DNA of 64,000 bases from DATFVJ01 sp963851085 (GTDB lineage Bacteria; Actinomycetota; Actinomycetes; Streptosporangiales; Streptosporangiaceae). The stretch lies in assembly GCA_963851085.1 (NCBI GenBank), contig CAWKNX010000015.1, forward strand, positions 1 through 64,000, in the 5' to 3' direction. A program made the translations under genes and the position numbers. This document shows, one piece after another, positions 8,271 to 16,004 of the stretch; the stretch's first letter is position 1, and each line of letters begins with the position of its first letter. A model generated the notes under the pieces. The model was not told the origin of the DNA and made no database searches. It saw nothing but the letters and a program-made list of their open reading frames with translations.

Positions 8271-8399
8271 GACGCCGAAGCCGACCAGGAGCGTGCCCGC
8301 ACCGACCGTGACCAGGCCACCGGGCAAGCCACCCCCACACCACGCGGAGGCGAGACGCGCCGCCGGCGCTCTGGCGGACGCCGCCGGGGTGGCCGGTAG
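7522..8399 (+). pseudogene. coiled-coil repeat protein, 3' fragment
   Basis: This is the downstream half of the gene begun at 3678 and split by the transposon. About 290 codons of Ala/Glu/Gln/Arg-rich heptad-like sequence (VAEAERAAAERVLAAQQERD, AEQARAAVLEAAAQL) form long predicted coiled coil in 150-residue repeats. It ends in a basic tail (GGETRRRRSGGRRRGGR) and a TAG stop. No start codon with a ribosome-binding site is evident after the transposon, so expression of this half is doubtful. The basic tail and coiled coil would suit a DNA-associated structural protein; that is inference. Confidence 0.6.
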
Positions 8400-8867
8400 C
8401 ACGCCCCCGGCCAGGCCGCGAAAACGGCTGACTCGCCAAACCGCCTGGCAGGGGGCCTACCGGCGCGGACGCGGCGGCCGGCTGGTCCCGGAAGCGCCTG
8501 GCACGCCGGTGACTCCTACGCCGGGTTCCGGGAGCGTTACCTGGGCCGCGGCGGGGTCGTCTACGTCAGCGTGGCGGGCACCGGGGAAGCGCAGCAGATC
8601 TCCGGTCCTGCGGAGCCACCCGGGCAGGCCGGCTGGGCCCACTTCGGCGCCTTCCGCCGCACGTACACCAGACACCATCCCGACGCGTCACAGTAACCTC
8701 CGCGCGGGCCGAAGAACCCCCATGTGACCGGGCCGCGCGGAGCCACCGCACCACGCGAGCACCCTGCCACGGAACTGCCGCCATGAACCCGTCCGCCTCC
8801 GCGGGTGTCCACCGGCCACCAGGAGACACCAGCCAAGGAGGCCGTGACAGCAGGCAAGGAGTTAACA
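8400..8867 (+). other. unassigned stretch with a possible short coding remnant
   Basis: The plus frame ending with TAA at 8694-8696 reads YAGFRERYLGRGGVVYVSV and WAHFGAFRRTYTRHHPDASQ, which looks like the end of a small globular protein, but no start codon with a good ribosome-binding site was found in frame. A parallel frame just upstream (TAWQGAYRRGRGGRLVPE) may belong to it through an indel near 8490. I do not recognise the family. Confidence 0.3.
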
Positions 8868-9173
8868 GTGACCGAGACCAGCCCGGCCAAGTTCCCGGTC
8901 GACGACTACCTGCTGGCGCTTTCCGGCGCCATGAAAGCCCGGGTCTGGGCCGCGGCCCAGGCAAGCTCGGCCCTGCTCAAGGCATGGCAGGTCATCGAAG
9001 ACGCGGCCCTCATGCACACGGCAACTGTCCAGCAGACCGAAGATGCCGCCAGCGGCACGTGGGACGCATTCATGGACGCCGCGAAATCCGCCGATGAGGC
9101 CTACACCCACACAGTGAACGCGGCTTGGGAGAGTTACGTGGCCGCCACACGGGGCTCGTGGGCGGCGTCCTGA
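8868..9173 (+). CDS. small helical protein of unknown function
   Basis: About 101 residues starting at GTG 8868, chosen because AAGGAG lies six bases before it; a GTG at 8844 and an ATG at 8805 are alternatives in the same frame. The sequence (FPVDDYLLALSGAMKARVWAAAQ... then ESYVAATRGSWAAS) is Ala/Trp-rich and predicted to be nearly all alpha-helical, without signal peptide or membrane segment. No family is recognised. It lies between the coiled-coil gene and IS relics, so it belongs to the accessory region. Confidence 0.55.
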   Translation: MTETSPAKFPVDDYLLALSGAMKARVWAAAQASSALLKAWQVIEDAALMHTATVQQTEDAASGTWDAFMDAAKSADEAYTHTVNAAWESYVAATRGSWAAS

Positions 9174-9291
9174 TGATCAGGCTGCGCCACGCGGACGCTT
9201 GAGACGGCCAGAACACGCCGGTTGCCGATATGCGAGGACCTCATATTGAGCGGCCCGTGACGCTGCCACAGCGGGATCAGCCGGACACTGA

Positions 9292-9960
9292 GCGTGCCGC
9301 GAATCTCATCCACGGCCCTGGCCAGCACAGTTGCTCTCCCGGCGGTCGGCCCGTAATGATCACCGATCATGTGCCTGCGGTTCGTGTGCCTCCTGATCAC
9401 GCGGGTCGCAGCGTGGCTGCGGCTGTCCCGGCGTGAGGATGCATGGAAGATCGCCGAGATCCTGATCCTGCGCCACCAGCTCGTGGTCCTGCAGCGCCAG
9501 CCGGCGGGTGTGCGTGCCGAGAATCCTGTCCACGGCTCTGACCAGCAGAGTTGCTCTCCCATGCGGCCGGCCGTGATGATCACCGATCATGTGCCTGAGG
9601 TTCGTCTTCCTCCTGATCACGCGGATGATCACGTGGCTGCGGCTGTCCCGGCGCGAGGAGACGTGGAAGACCGCCGAGATTTTGCTGCTGCGCCACCACG
9701 TCACCGTCCGGCAGCGCCATCAGGCGCGCCGCCCGAACCTGAACTGGGCGGACCGGGCCCTGCTCGCGACGTTGTCCGGCGTGATACCGACAGCGTGCCG
9801 GCTCAGGCTGCGGTCGCTGGTCACCCCTGGACACGATCACGCGCTGGCACCGCGACATCGCCCAGCGCCGCTGGGCGGCCCGATCCATGCGCGGCAGGCC
9901 CGGCCGCCCGGCGACCCGCCCGAACATCACAGCCCTGGCCCTCCGGCTGGCCCGGGATGT
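9292..9960 (+). pseudogene. transposase 5' ends in tandem, decayed
   Basis: Two diverged copies of the same about 210-base segment, 9292-9500 and 9512-9721, each contain the 5' leader and first residues of an rve transposase: MCLRFVCLLITRVAAWLRLS with ILILRHQLVVLQRQ, and MCLRFVFLLITRMITWLRLS with ILLLRHHVTVRQR. The second copy continues through LNWADRALLATLSG, changes frame near 9825, and goes on in another frame as RGRPGRPATRPNITALALRL to about 9960. The protein is related to the one at the left window edge. No intact gene remains. Confidence 0.75.
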
Positions 9961-10145
9961 CACAGCCACTGGCCGGCTTTTTGACCCCCCACACGCAGAT
10001 GCGGCGGCGCACCTTCTGGATATGCGCTACCGGCTGACTGCAGCGCGCGCAGATCTTGCCGACCGCATGGGCCGCGTGACCTTCTGCGGTCAGCCACGAG
10101 TTTGTGATGACGTGAGCATGTCAGGACAGCGGCACGAAGATCCCG
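9961..10145. other. segment between IS fragments
   Basis: The transposase homology ends near 9960. A plus-frame peptide here (LLDMRYRLTAARADLADRMGRV) looks like a scrap of another protein. Nothing complete can be supported. Confidence 0.3.
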
Positions 10146-10370
10146 TCACTCATGACGCCCTCCCCGTTTAGGCCCTCGTCGCTCCCCCAGTTCCGCCAGC
10201 TTCGCGCCAAGCTCTGAGACGGTAAACGCATGGATGCTCCGGGGCTTTCCGCCCTTGCCTGTGCTCTTGTGCTGAGCGGTGAATCCAGCACCGTGCCCGA
10301 CGGACCGTATCGTCCACCCCGGGTACGTGGTCTTGATCCTGGCTAACCCGGCTGCCGCCGTCCTGCCCAT
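10146..10370 (-). CDS. small conserved-type protein of unknown function
   Basis: Seventy-four residues from ATG 10370. The core ARIKTTYPGWTIRSVGHGAGF followed by SIHAFTVSELGAKLAEL resembles small actinobacterial proteins with a beta-strand/helix arrangement. The frame is open far upstream to 10709, but that part is antisense to a transposase fragment and is not supported. It sits between two halves of decayed IS DNA, which suggests it arrived with, or was trapped between, mobile elements. Confidence 0.45.
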   Translation of the reverse strand: MGRTAAAGLARIKTTYPGWTIRSVGHGAGFTAQHKSTGKGGKPRSIHAFTVSELGAKLAELGERRGPKRGGRHE

Positions 10371-10660
10371 GGCCAGGCTACCTTTCTGGCCGCGCACGGC
10401 CTGATGCGAGCCGAGTGCCGCCAGTAGCCAGCGGCACGCGCGGCGTACCTCAAGCCTGCCTCGGGAGCTGGCAGTGACGCGTCTCGCTTTGACACGCTGG
10501 AGCTTGCCGCGCAGGCTGCCTGGATCGGCTCCAGTCAGCAGGCCGGGCGGAAGCGGGCGCGGCTTCCGCGCACCGCGTACCGTCCGCTCAACCTCCCATC
10601 GCTGCCAGAACCGGCGCGCAGCATCGCGAGGTCTGCCACGTCCTGCCCGGTGCGCCGGCG

Positions 10661-10950
10661 CCGGGATCGAGGTGGTGAAGATCCCGCCCCGCAGCCCACG
10701 GGCGAACACCTACGCCGGACGGTTTCGTACTCACCGCCCGGGCGGAGGTCACCGACCGGATGCTGATCTTCAGTGACCGCCCACCTGCGGTCCATCCTGG
10801 CTCAGTACGAGGCCCACTACAACCGACGACGACCCCATCGCAGCCGCCAGCTCCGGCCGCCGCGGCCCGGCCACCCCCATCGCCGGCCCTTCCCAGGAGC
10901 CGATCGAGCCGCCGGCCCGTCCTCGGCAGCATCCTCAACGAATACGGGCG
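10661..10950 (+). pseudogene. rve transposase C-terminal fragment
   Basis: GIEVVKIPPRSPRANTYAGRF gives the catalytic-core end with the conserved Pro-Arg-Ala-Asn segment that precedes the last acidic residue (here YAGRF where the family normally has YAERF). Frame changes near 10720 and 10785 lead to EVTDRMLIFSDR, then LRSILAQYEAHYNRRRPHRS, and a third frame gives SSRRPVLGSILNEYGRG, the usual C-terminal motif. The piece fits the 3' end of an element like that starting at 9512, but the middle is missing. Confidence 0.7.
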
Positions 10951-10959
10951 GGGCCGCGC

Positions 10960-11138
10960 AGAAGCCCTGGTCAAAGACAGTGGCCGAATTCTGGCACCCC
11001 ACACGGCCGCACCGAACCCTGAACCAGGCCGCGCCGCTGCGCCCGCTGCCCGATGGCGCGATCGACCTGGATCAGTTCCGGGTCCAGCGGCGTGACCGTG
11101 CCGGAGGCGTGATTCATGAGTATCGCCTGGTGGCATAG
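10960..11138 (+). pseudogene. second IS transposase, 3' end only
   Basis: The frame HPTRPHRTLNQAAPLRPLPD followed by RDRAGGVIHEYRLVA* is the C-terminal signature of another rve transposase subgroup. It is directly followed by the terminal repeat that also bounds the IS at the left window edge. Only about 60 residues survive; the 5' part has been replaced by the preceding fragment. Confidence 0.65.
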
Positions 11139-11152
11139 GTTTTCGGCACCCA
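11129..11152 (+). repeat. IS terminal inverted repeat (right end)
   Basis: Ends AGGTTTTCGGCACCCA at 11152 and overlaps the transposase stop codon. Inverted it matches 463-486 with one mismatch in 24 bases. Confidence 0.7.
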
Positions 11153-12146
11153 CAGGAGCCACGTGCTGATCTGCATGCTTGCCTGTGGGGCCCGAAAATC
11201 TCAAATCAGGGCAGTGACCTGTGGCGTTGTCGCACGCAAACCAGCTCAGGTCCTACGAGGTATGTCCAAGGGATACCTGAGGTACATCCAAGGTCGGCGA
11301 AAGGTCGATGTTCGGTCGCCATGTCGGGGCTGGCCGCGCCCGCGCCGCACCCGGGCTGGAGCGCCCACGCCCTTCGGGCGGGCCAGGTGGCGGAGACTTT
11401 CGTGGCGGCGTTGGCGGATAGCGGGGGAGCGCGGTCCGTGATGACCGGGCGGGAGGCCTGCCCTGAGGGATGCGTTCTGACTGCCATAGTGATCGCAGGC
11501 TGGGAGGGATGTTTGCTCGGTGTTTGCTCGTCTGCATCGGTACGGCCCGTCAGCATCCGGCATTGCCCGGTACGGCGGAGGGCCGTGGCCCGCATCAACT
11601 GTCATAGACCGACATGGAGAGCACTGATCTGATACCAGAGCAGCGGACTCTTAATCCGCTGGCGCACCGACGCAGGTCAGCCGAGCGACATCACTGTCAC
11701 CTGTGCCGAGCTGCGCGGTACACGCAAGGTCCGTCGCACGTATACGTCAGGTCATGAAGGTCAACGGGGACCGTCCCGGCAGGAGCGTATTCCGTCAAGG
11801 CTGCCGACACAGTCCGGCGCAGTTCAGGCCAGCGCGCAAACTGTCTTTGGGCGTGGCGATGGAATGACCCCCCCGGCGGCGACTGGCCGGCCCAGCGCAG
11901 TTCATGCCCGTTCCCCGGCCACCGAGCCGAGATGGATGGCACCCTTGCCGGCGGATCCTGCCGGTGTCAGGTGGGCCATGCCAGTGATCGCTGGCGCCAC
12001 TCCACAGCGCCCGGAAGGCCAGTCACTGGACCGGATGACTAGCGCGACCGGCCCGAGCAAGCGGTTCGGCGAACCGCTCCTCCCACCCAGATTCTGTCCG
12101 CCATATGTCCGTAACCATCGCCGCGCGGCGGCGTCTCCTGACCGAC
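11153..12146. other. gene-poor spacer with tRNA-like fragment
   Basis: No frame in these 1.0 kb shows protein-like composition or recognisable motifs. Two notable items are a partial direct repeat around 11262-11300 (AGGTATGTCCAAGG and AGGTACATCCAAGG) and, at 11642-11660, a hairpin AGCGGA-CTCTTAA-TCCGCT that copies a tRNA-Lys(CTT) anticodon arm, with weak D-arm resemblance before it and no T-arm after it. Confidence 0.45.
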
Positions 12147-12176
12147 GATGACACAAGATGACACAAGATGACACAA
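12147..12176. repeat. three tandem copies of GATGACACAA
   Basis: A 10-base unit repeated three times exactly, followed by GGGATGAC. It lies beyond the tRNA-Tyr terminator hairpin. Too short for CRISPR; perhaps slippage or an operator. Confidence 0.6.
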
Positions 12177-12182
12177 GGGATG

Positions 12183-12222
12183 ACGGCCCGTGAGGGCCGG
12201 GTATCCCCAGCTCACGGGCCGT
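12183..12222 (-). terminator. stem-loop after tRNA-Tyr
   Basis: ACGGCCCGTGAG (12183-12194) pairs perfectly with CTCACGGGCCGT (12211-12222). The stem lies 9 bases downstream of the tRNA 3' end on the minus strand and fits an intrinsic terminator without a marked T run. Confidence 0.65.
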
Positions 12223-12231
12223 TTCCGCTGG

Positions 12232-12316
12232 TGGTGGCAGGTGTTGGGTTCGAACCAACGTAGGCTGAGCCGACGGTTTTACAGACCGCTCCCTTTGGCC
12301 GCTCGGGCAACCTGCC
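12232..12316 (-). tRNA. tRNA-Tyr (anticodon GTA)
   Basis: The minus strand from 12316 folds as a class II tRNA: acceptor GGCAGGT with ACCTGCC, anticodon GTA at about 12282-12280 in the loop between CGGT and ACCG, long variable arm, T-arm with GGTTCGAACCC, and an encoded CCA at 12234-12232. The long variable arm is normal for bacterial tRNA-Tyr. It separates mobile DNA on its 3' side from the housekeeping block. Confidence 0.95.
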
Positions 12317-12538
12317 GTGCGCCGCCTGTCCAGCGGCACAGTGAAGGATAGCGGACCGCGGCGCGTTCATCACATCGCCATCGGCGACTAGCCGCCTACC
12401 AGCGCGAATGCGCCCGGGATCCGCGCGGCACGACCGCCGCTTTCACTAGGCTGCCGGCGCGGCGGCGAGGGCACCACCCACGCGACCCGTCGGCCGGTCC
12501 AGCGTGATCCGCGGCCGTCTGACGTCTAATCTGAACTC

Positions 12539-13036
12539 GTGGCATCCTCCGAGTCCAGTTTCGACATCGTCAGCAAGTTCGACCGCCAAGAGGTGGACAA
12601 CGCCCTGAACCAGGCGGCCAGGGAGATCGGCACCCGGTTCGACTTCCGTGGCGTGGGCGCCTCGATCGCCTGGTCGGGCGACAGTGACGTGGAGATCCGC
12701 GCCAACAGCCAGGAACGGGCCGAGGCGGTCGCGGATGTGTTTAAGGACAAGCTGATCAGGCGTGGGGTATCGCTCAAGGTGCTTGACACGGGCGAACCGA
12801 AGCTCTCGGGCAAGGAGTACCGGCTCGCTGTCGGGCTTAAGCAGGGTATCTCGCAGGACAACGCGAAGAAGCTTGCCAAGATCATCCGGGATGAGGGACC
12901 GAAAGGTGTGCGCACCCAGGTGCAGGGCGAGGAACTCCGCGTCTCTGCCAAGAAGAAAGATGACCTGCAGGCGGTCATCAGCCTTGTCAAGGGCAAGGAG
13001 TTCGACTTCGCCGTGCAGTTCGTGAACTACCGCTGA
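12539..13036 (+). CDS. yajQ: YajQ-family nucleotide-binding protein
   Basis: A 165-residue protein of the YajQ (DUF520) family, cytoplasmic, with two ferredoxin-like folds. The N-terminal signature SSFDIVSKFDRQEVDNALNQA and the end KEFDFAVQFVNYR are characteristic. Some members bind cyclic di-GMP and others have been linked to RNA or tRNA binding; which applies here is unknown. It starts with GTG at 12539. It is a single gene divergent from tRNA-Tyr, intact and of normal length. Confidence 0.92.
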   Translation: MASSESSFDIVSKFDRQEVDNALNQAAREIGTRFDFRGVGASIAWSGDSDVEIRANSQERAEAVADVFKDKLIRRGVSLKVLDTGEPKLSGKEYRLAVGLKQGISQDNAKKLAKIIRDEGPKGVRTQVQGEELRVSAKKKDDLQAVISLVKGKEFDFAVQFVNYR

Positions 13037-13185
13037 GCCAGCCGACGCCGCGGCGGGCACGGCACGCGCCCGCGCCAAGGCCAGCAGCCACGCCAGCTAC
13101 TCCCCTGGGCCGTACCGACTGTCCCGGGCATCGCCCGGGTCCGGGCATCGCGACGTTCGGAGCATCGCGACCAGAGCCCCGGCCG

Positions 13186-14727
13186 TTACGGAGCTTGCCC
13201 GCCCACCCGGTGCCACACCCACACCCCGTCCTCCATGAACACGACCCGGTAGGTGACGCCGGGATGCTTCGACCGGACGAGCACGGGGACGTTGGCGATG
13301 GACCACTCCGGACTGCGCTGGTCGAACAAGATCCACTGGGGCGCCGGGTTCTGGTTACCGATCCAGTAGGTATCGTCGCGGGCGGCAAAGGGAGCGAGTT
13401 CATCCAGGCTCGTCTCGACGGTGGTGGCGTGCGGCACCATCCTGATGGCCGCATCGATCACCCGGATGTGGCCGCTGACCTGATATGTCTGCGGGCTCCA
13501 CAGGTTATGAAGCGGGAACCAGAACGCCAGCGCGACCGCGACGATCGCCATCATCGCCGGCGCACCCCGGTCGAGCGCAGCGCTGAACGACCGCGCCAAG
13601 CCCGCCGTGGCGGTGCGTGCCTCCGACGTGGCGGCGCGGGCGTCCGACGTGGCGGCGCGGGCGTCCGCCGTGGCGGTGCAGGCGTTCCTGGCGGCGCGGA
13701 TCCGTCCGAGCCCGTCGATGGCGGCCGCGAATACCACGGGCATGACGGTGGCGTTGTAGTGCCAGCCAGTCCCCCAGTACGACGTGTCCGCAGAGACGAA
13801 TCGCAGCAGCAGTCCCGGGACCGCCACCGCGGCGATCGGGGAACGCAGTGCGGCGAACGCTGTCGGCAGCAAGATCATAACCAGCGTCGGGATCTTCACC
13901 GCCGGGCCCGCGGCCAGGTGCCCGGCAATACCCGCGAGATGCGCACCCTTGCCCCAGTATGGGTACCGGTGAGACACGTTGAAATGCGGGATGAACACGT
14001 AGACGGCCAATAGTGACCACGCAATGCCCCACGCCGCGACCAGCGCGCCGGTGATCCGGGCCCGATAGGCCAGAGCCAGCACGAGGCCGAGTGCCGCGAC
14101 CGTGAACCCCTGATCCTCCTTCACGAAGACCAGCGGAAGTGCCCACCAGGCCGCCGCCATCGTCCTGCGCCGCGCCAGGGCGGACAGCGAGAACGCGAGC
14201 AGTGGCACGGCAAGCGCGACTTCGTGGAAGTCGTACCAGTTCAGCGACGCCAGCCCCCAGGAGAACCCGTACGCGGCGCCGATCACGCGGCCGGCTGTGC
14301 GGCCGAGGAGTTCCACGCCGGCCCGGGTGATCGGCACGATCGACACGGCAGTCAGCAGTGCCTGCACCACAAGCAGCGTGACCGGGGAGGGGAACAGGCG
14401 GAGCACCGGGCCAGCCGCGGCGAGGGCCGGATGGAAATGATCACCGAGGACATTGAAACCTTCACCCCTGATGGCCACGACCGGTGCGTGGAACTGGCCA
14501 TACTGCTTCACAGCTTCCGTGAAGATCCCCAGATCCCAGGAAGCCGGGTCGCGCCGCACATACCTGGATACCGAGATGGCCGTGTACGCGGCGAACACCG
14601 CGGCCACGGTGACCCACATCACGGGGTCCGCGTAGCCAGCCAGGCGCGTGGCGCGGGCGCTGGTGGCAGGCGGTTCGGCGCGCGTGGCAGCCACCACCGC
14701 GTTCTCCCGATGCCATCTCAATGCCAT
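13186..14727 (-). CDS. DUF2079 multi-pass membrane protein
   Basis: A 513-residue integral membrane protein of the DUF2079 family, with the family segments DPASWDLGIFTEAVKQYGQF near residue 60 and ALAVPLLAFSLSALARRR, KEDQGF and a C-terminal soluble domain ending WVWHRVGGQAP. About ten transmembrane helices can be picked out. GT-C glycosyltransferase relationship has been proposed for the family; the substrate is unknown. The ATG at 14727 is chosen because upstream sequence lacks protein character. A seven-residue repeat (ARAATSD, ARAATSE, ARTATAG) between helices is encoded by 21-bp tandem repeats near 13615-13680. Confidence 0.8.
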   Translation of the reverse strand: MALRWHRENAVVAATRAEPPATSARATRLAGYADPVMWVTVAAVFAAYTAISVSRYVRRDPASWDLGIFTEAVKQYGQFHAPVVAIRGEGFNVLGDHFHPALAAAGPVLRLFPSPVTLLVVQALLTAVSIVPITRAGVELLGRTAGRVIGAAYGFSWGLASLNWYDFHEVALAVPLLAFSLSALARRRTMAAAWWALPLVFVKEDQGFTVAALGLVLALAYRARITGALVAAWGIAWSLLAVYVFIPHFNVSHRYPYWGKGAHLAGIAGHLAAGPAVKIPTLVMILLPTAFAALRSPIAAVAVPGLLLRFVSADTSYWGTGWHYNATVMPVVFAAAIDGLGRIRAARNACTATADARAATSDARAATSEARTATAGLARSFSAALDRGAPAMMAIVAVALAFWFPLHNLWSPQTYQVSGHIRVIDAAIRMVPHATTVETSLDELAPFAARDDTYWIGNQNPAPQWILFDQRSPEWSIANVPVLVRSKHPGVTYRVVFMEDGVWVWHRVGGQAP

Positions 14728-14839
14728 TTCGCGCCGTCTCGGTGATCGCCCGGTAGCGGGAGTGGAGCTCGCACGTCCAAACCAAAGGTAACGGTGCGCA
14801 CACGGCGGCGGTCGCGTGCAGTCAGGGACTGGACCAGGT

Positions 14840-15694
14840 TCAGCGAGGGTAGCCGGCCATCGCCTCGAGGCGCATGATCCGCTCGGCCGTGGGCGGATGA
14901 GTGGAGAACAGCCGCCCAAGGCCGTCACCACGGAACGGATAGGCGATCATCATGTGCCCGGCGGACGCGAGCTGCCCGCTGGCCGGCAACGGCAGCTGCG
15001 CGATCCCCGCGTCGATCTTGCGGAGTGCGCTCGCCAGGGCCAGTGGGTCACCGGTCAGGGCAGCGCCAGAGGCGTCGGCCTGGTACTCACGCGTCCTGCT
15101 GACCGACAGCTGGATGACCGACGCCGCGACCGGGCCCAGGACCAGCATGAGCAGCAGCCCGAACATCCCCGTTCCGTCGTCATCATCGGAGCCGAATGGG
15201 ATCAGCCACGCAAGGCCAGCCAGAAATGTGATCGCCGTGGCAAGCGCGGCTGCGACCGAGGAGATGAGCACATCACGGTTGTAGACATGCGAAAGCTCGT
15301 GGCCGAGGACCCCGCGCAACTCGCCCGCGTCGAGCAACCGGAGCACGCCCTCGGTGCAGCAGACCGCCGCCGTGCGCGGGCTCCGGCCGGTCGCGAACGC
15401 GTTCGGCTGCATCGCAGGAGACACGTAGAGCCGGGGCATGGGCTGGCGCGCGGCGTTGGATAGCTCCCGCACGATCTTGTAGAGCTGCGGGCGCTCGACC
15501 TCGCTCACCGGCCGCGCGCGCATCGCTGTCAGCGCGATCCTGTCGCTGAGGAAATACGCGGTCCCATTCATGGCGAGCGCGACGGCAAGCGCGATCACTA
15601 GCCCGGGCCCGCCGCCAAGCACGGCCCCCGCCAGCACAATCAGCCCAGAAAGCGCCGTCATCAGCGCGCAGGTCTTGAGCTGGTTGCCGTGCAC
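14840..15694 (-). CDS. htpX: HtpX-family membrane zinc metalloprotease
   Basis: A 284-residue M48 peptidase that degrades misfolded membrane proteins. Two N-terminal membrane helices are followed by the zinc site HELSH, two more helices, and the third ligand region REYQADASGAALTGDP. It ends FSTHPPTAERIMRLEAMAGY as in the family. The GTG at 15694 follows GGGAGG at a suitable distance and gives the expected N-terminus HGNQLKTCALMTAL. The gene is intact. In Streptomyces htpX neighbours a second, partial nuo cluster, and here too a NuoC-like gene lies just upstream. Confidence 0.9.
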   Translation of the reverse strand: MHGNQLKTCALMTALSGLIVLAGAVLGGGPGLVIALAVALAMNGTAYFLSDRIALTAMRARPVSEVERPQLYKIVRELSNAARQPMPRLYVSPAMQPNAFATGRSPRTAAVCCTEGVLRLLDAGELRGVLGHELSHVYNRDVLISSVAAALATAITFLAGLAWLIPFGSDDDDGTGMFGLLLMLVLGPVAASVIQLSVSRTREYQADASGAALTGDPLALASALRKIDAGIAQLPLPASGQLASAGHMMIAYPFRGDGLGRLFSTHPPTAERIMRLEAMAGYPR

Positions 15695-15866
15695 AGGTAC
15701 CTCCCATCCCACCTGAGACAACGGCGTCGGGCTGCGCGAACGTTCCACGCGCTGCCTGCGGCCTGCCTTGCCGCGGTCAACGAAACAGCTCCCTAACGGC
15801 TGCGCAGAGTGGCGCGGGAGCGCCGGTGCCGACCGGCAGGTGCGCATTTCAGACTTCCTTACATAG

Positions 15867-15947
15867 CCCACCCACCCATTGGGGGCTTTGCCCTACTGAC
15901 GATCTTGCCAGCTTGTCAAGGGCTGCGGCAGGGGTGAACGGCATTCT
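15867..15947. repeat. dispersed intergenic repeat, copy 1
   Basis: About 80 bases with close similarity to 53848-53927, including the shared strings TTGCCCTACTGA and TTGTCAAGGG at the same spacing. Read on the minus strand both copies contain TTGACAA and, 18 bases on, TAGGGCAA. This copy lies 170-250 bases upstream of htpX. Its nature is unknown. Confidence 0.7.
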
Positions 15948-16004
15948 GGGGACGCGCGTCAGGCGAACGGCTGTTTCTGTGGATAACTGGCGGGATCTCG
16001 CAGG

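Noticed and set aside
5205..8399. 1064-codon plus-strand open frame
   Set aside because: Its first 2.3 kb are antisense to the transposase, small ORF and DUF6431 gene, which have clear motifs; only the part after 7522 is real coiled-coil coding sequence.
11206..11605. Overlapping minus-strand frames of 94-130 codons
   Set aside because: Three frames open at once with no protein character and no ribosome-binding site.
12147..12176. Possible CRISPR array
   Set aside because: Only three 10-bp units without spacers; no cas genes in the window.
15867..15947. Simple promoter of htpX
   Set aside because: The TTGACAA/TAGGGC pair is suitably placed, but the same block at 53848-53927 faces the antisense strand of another gene, so a promoter alone does not explain it.
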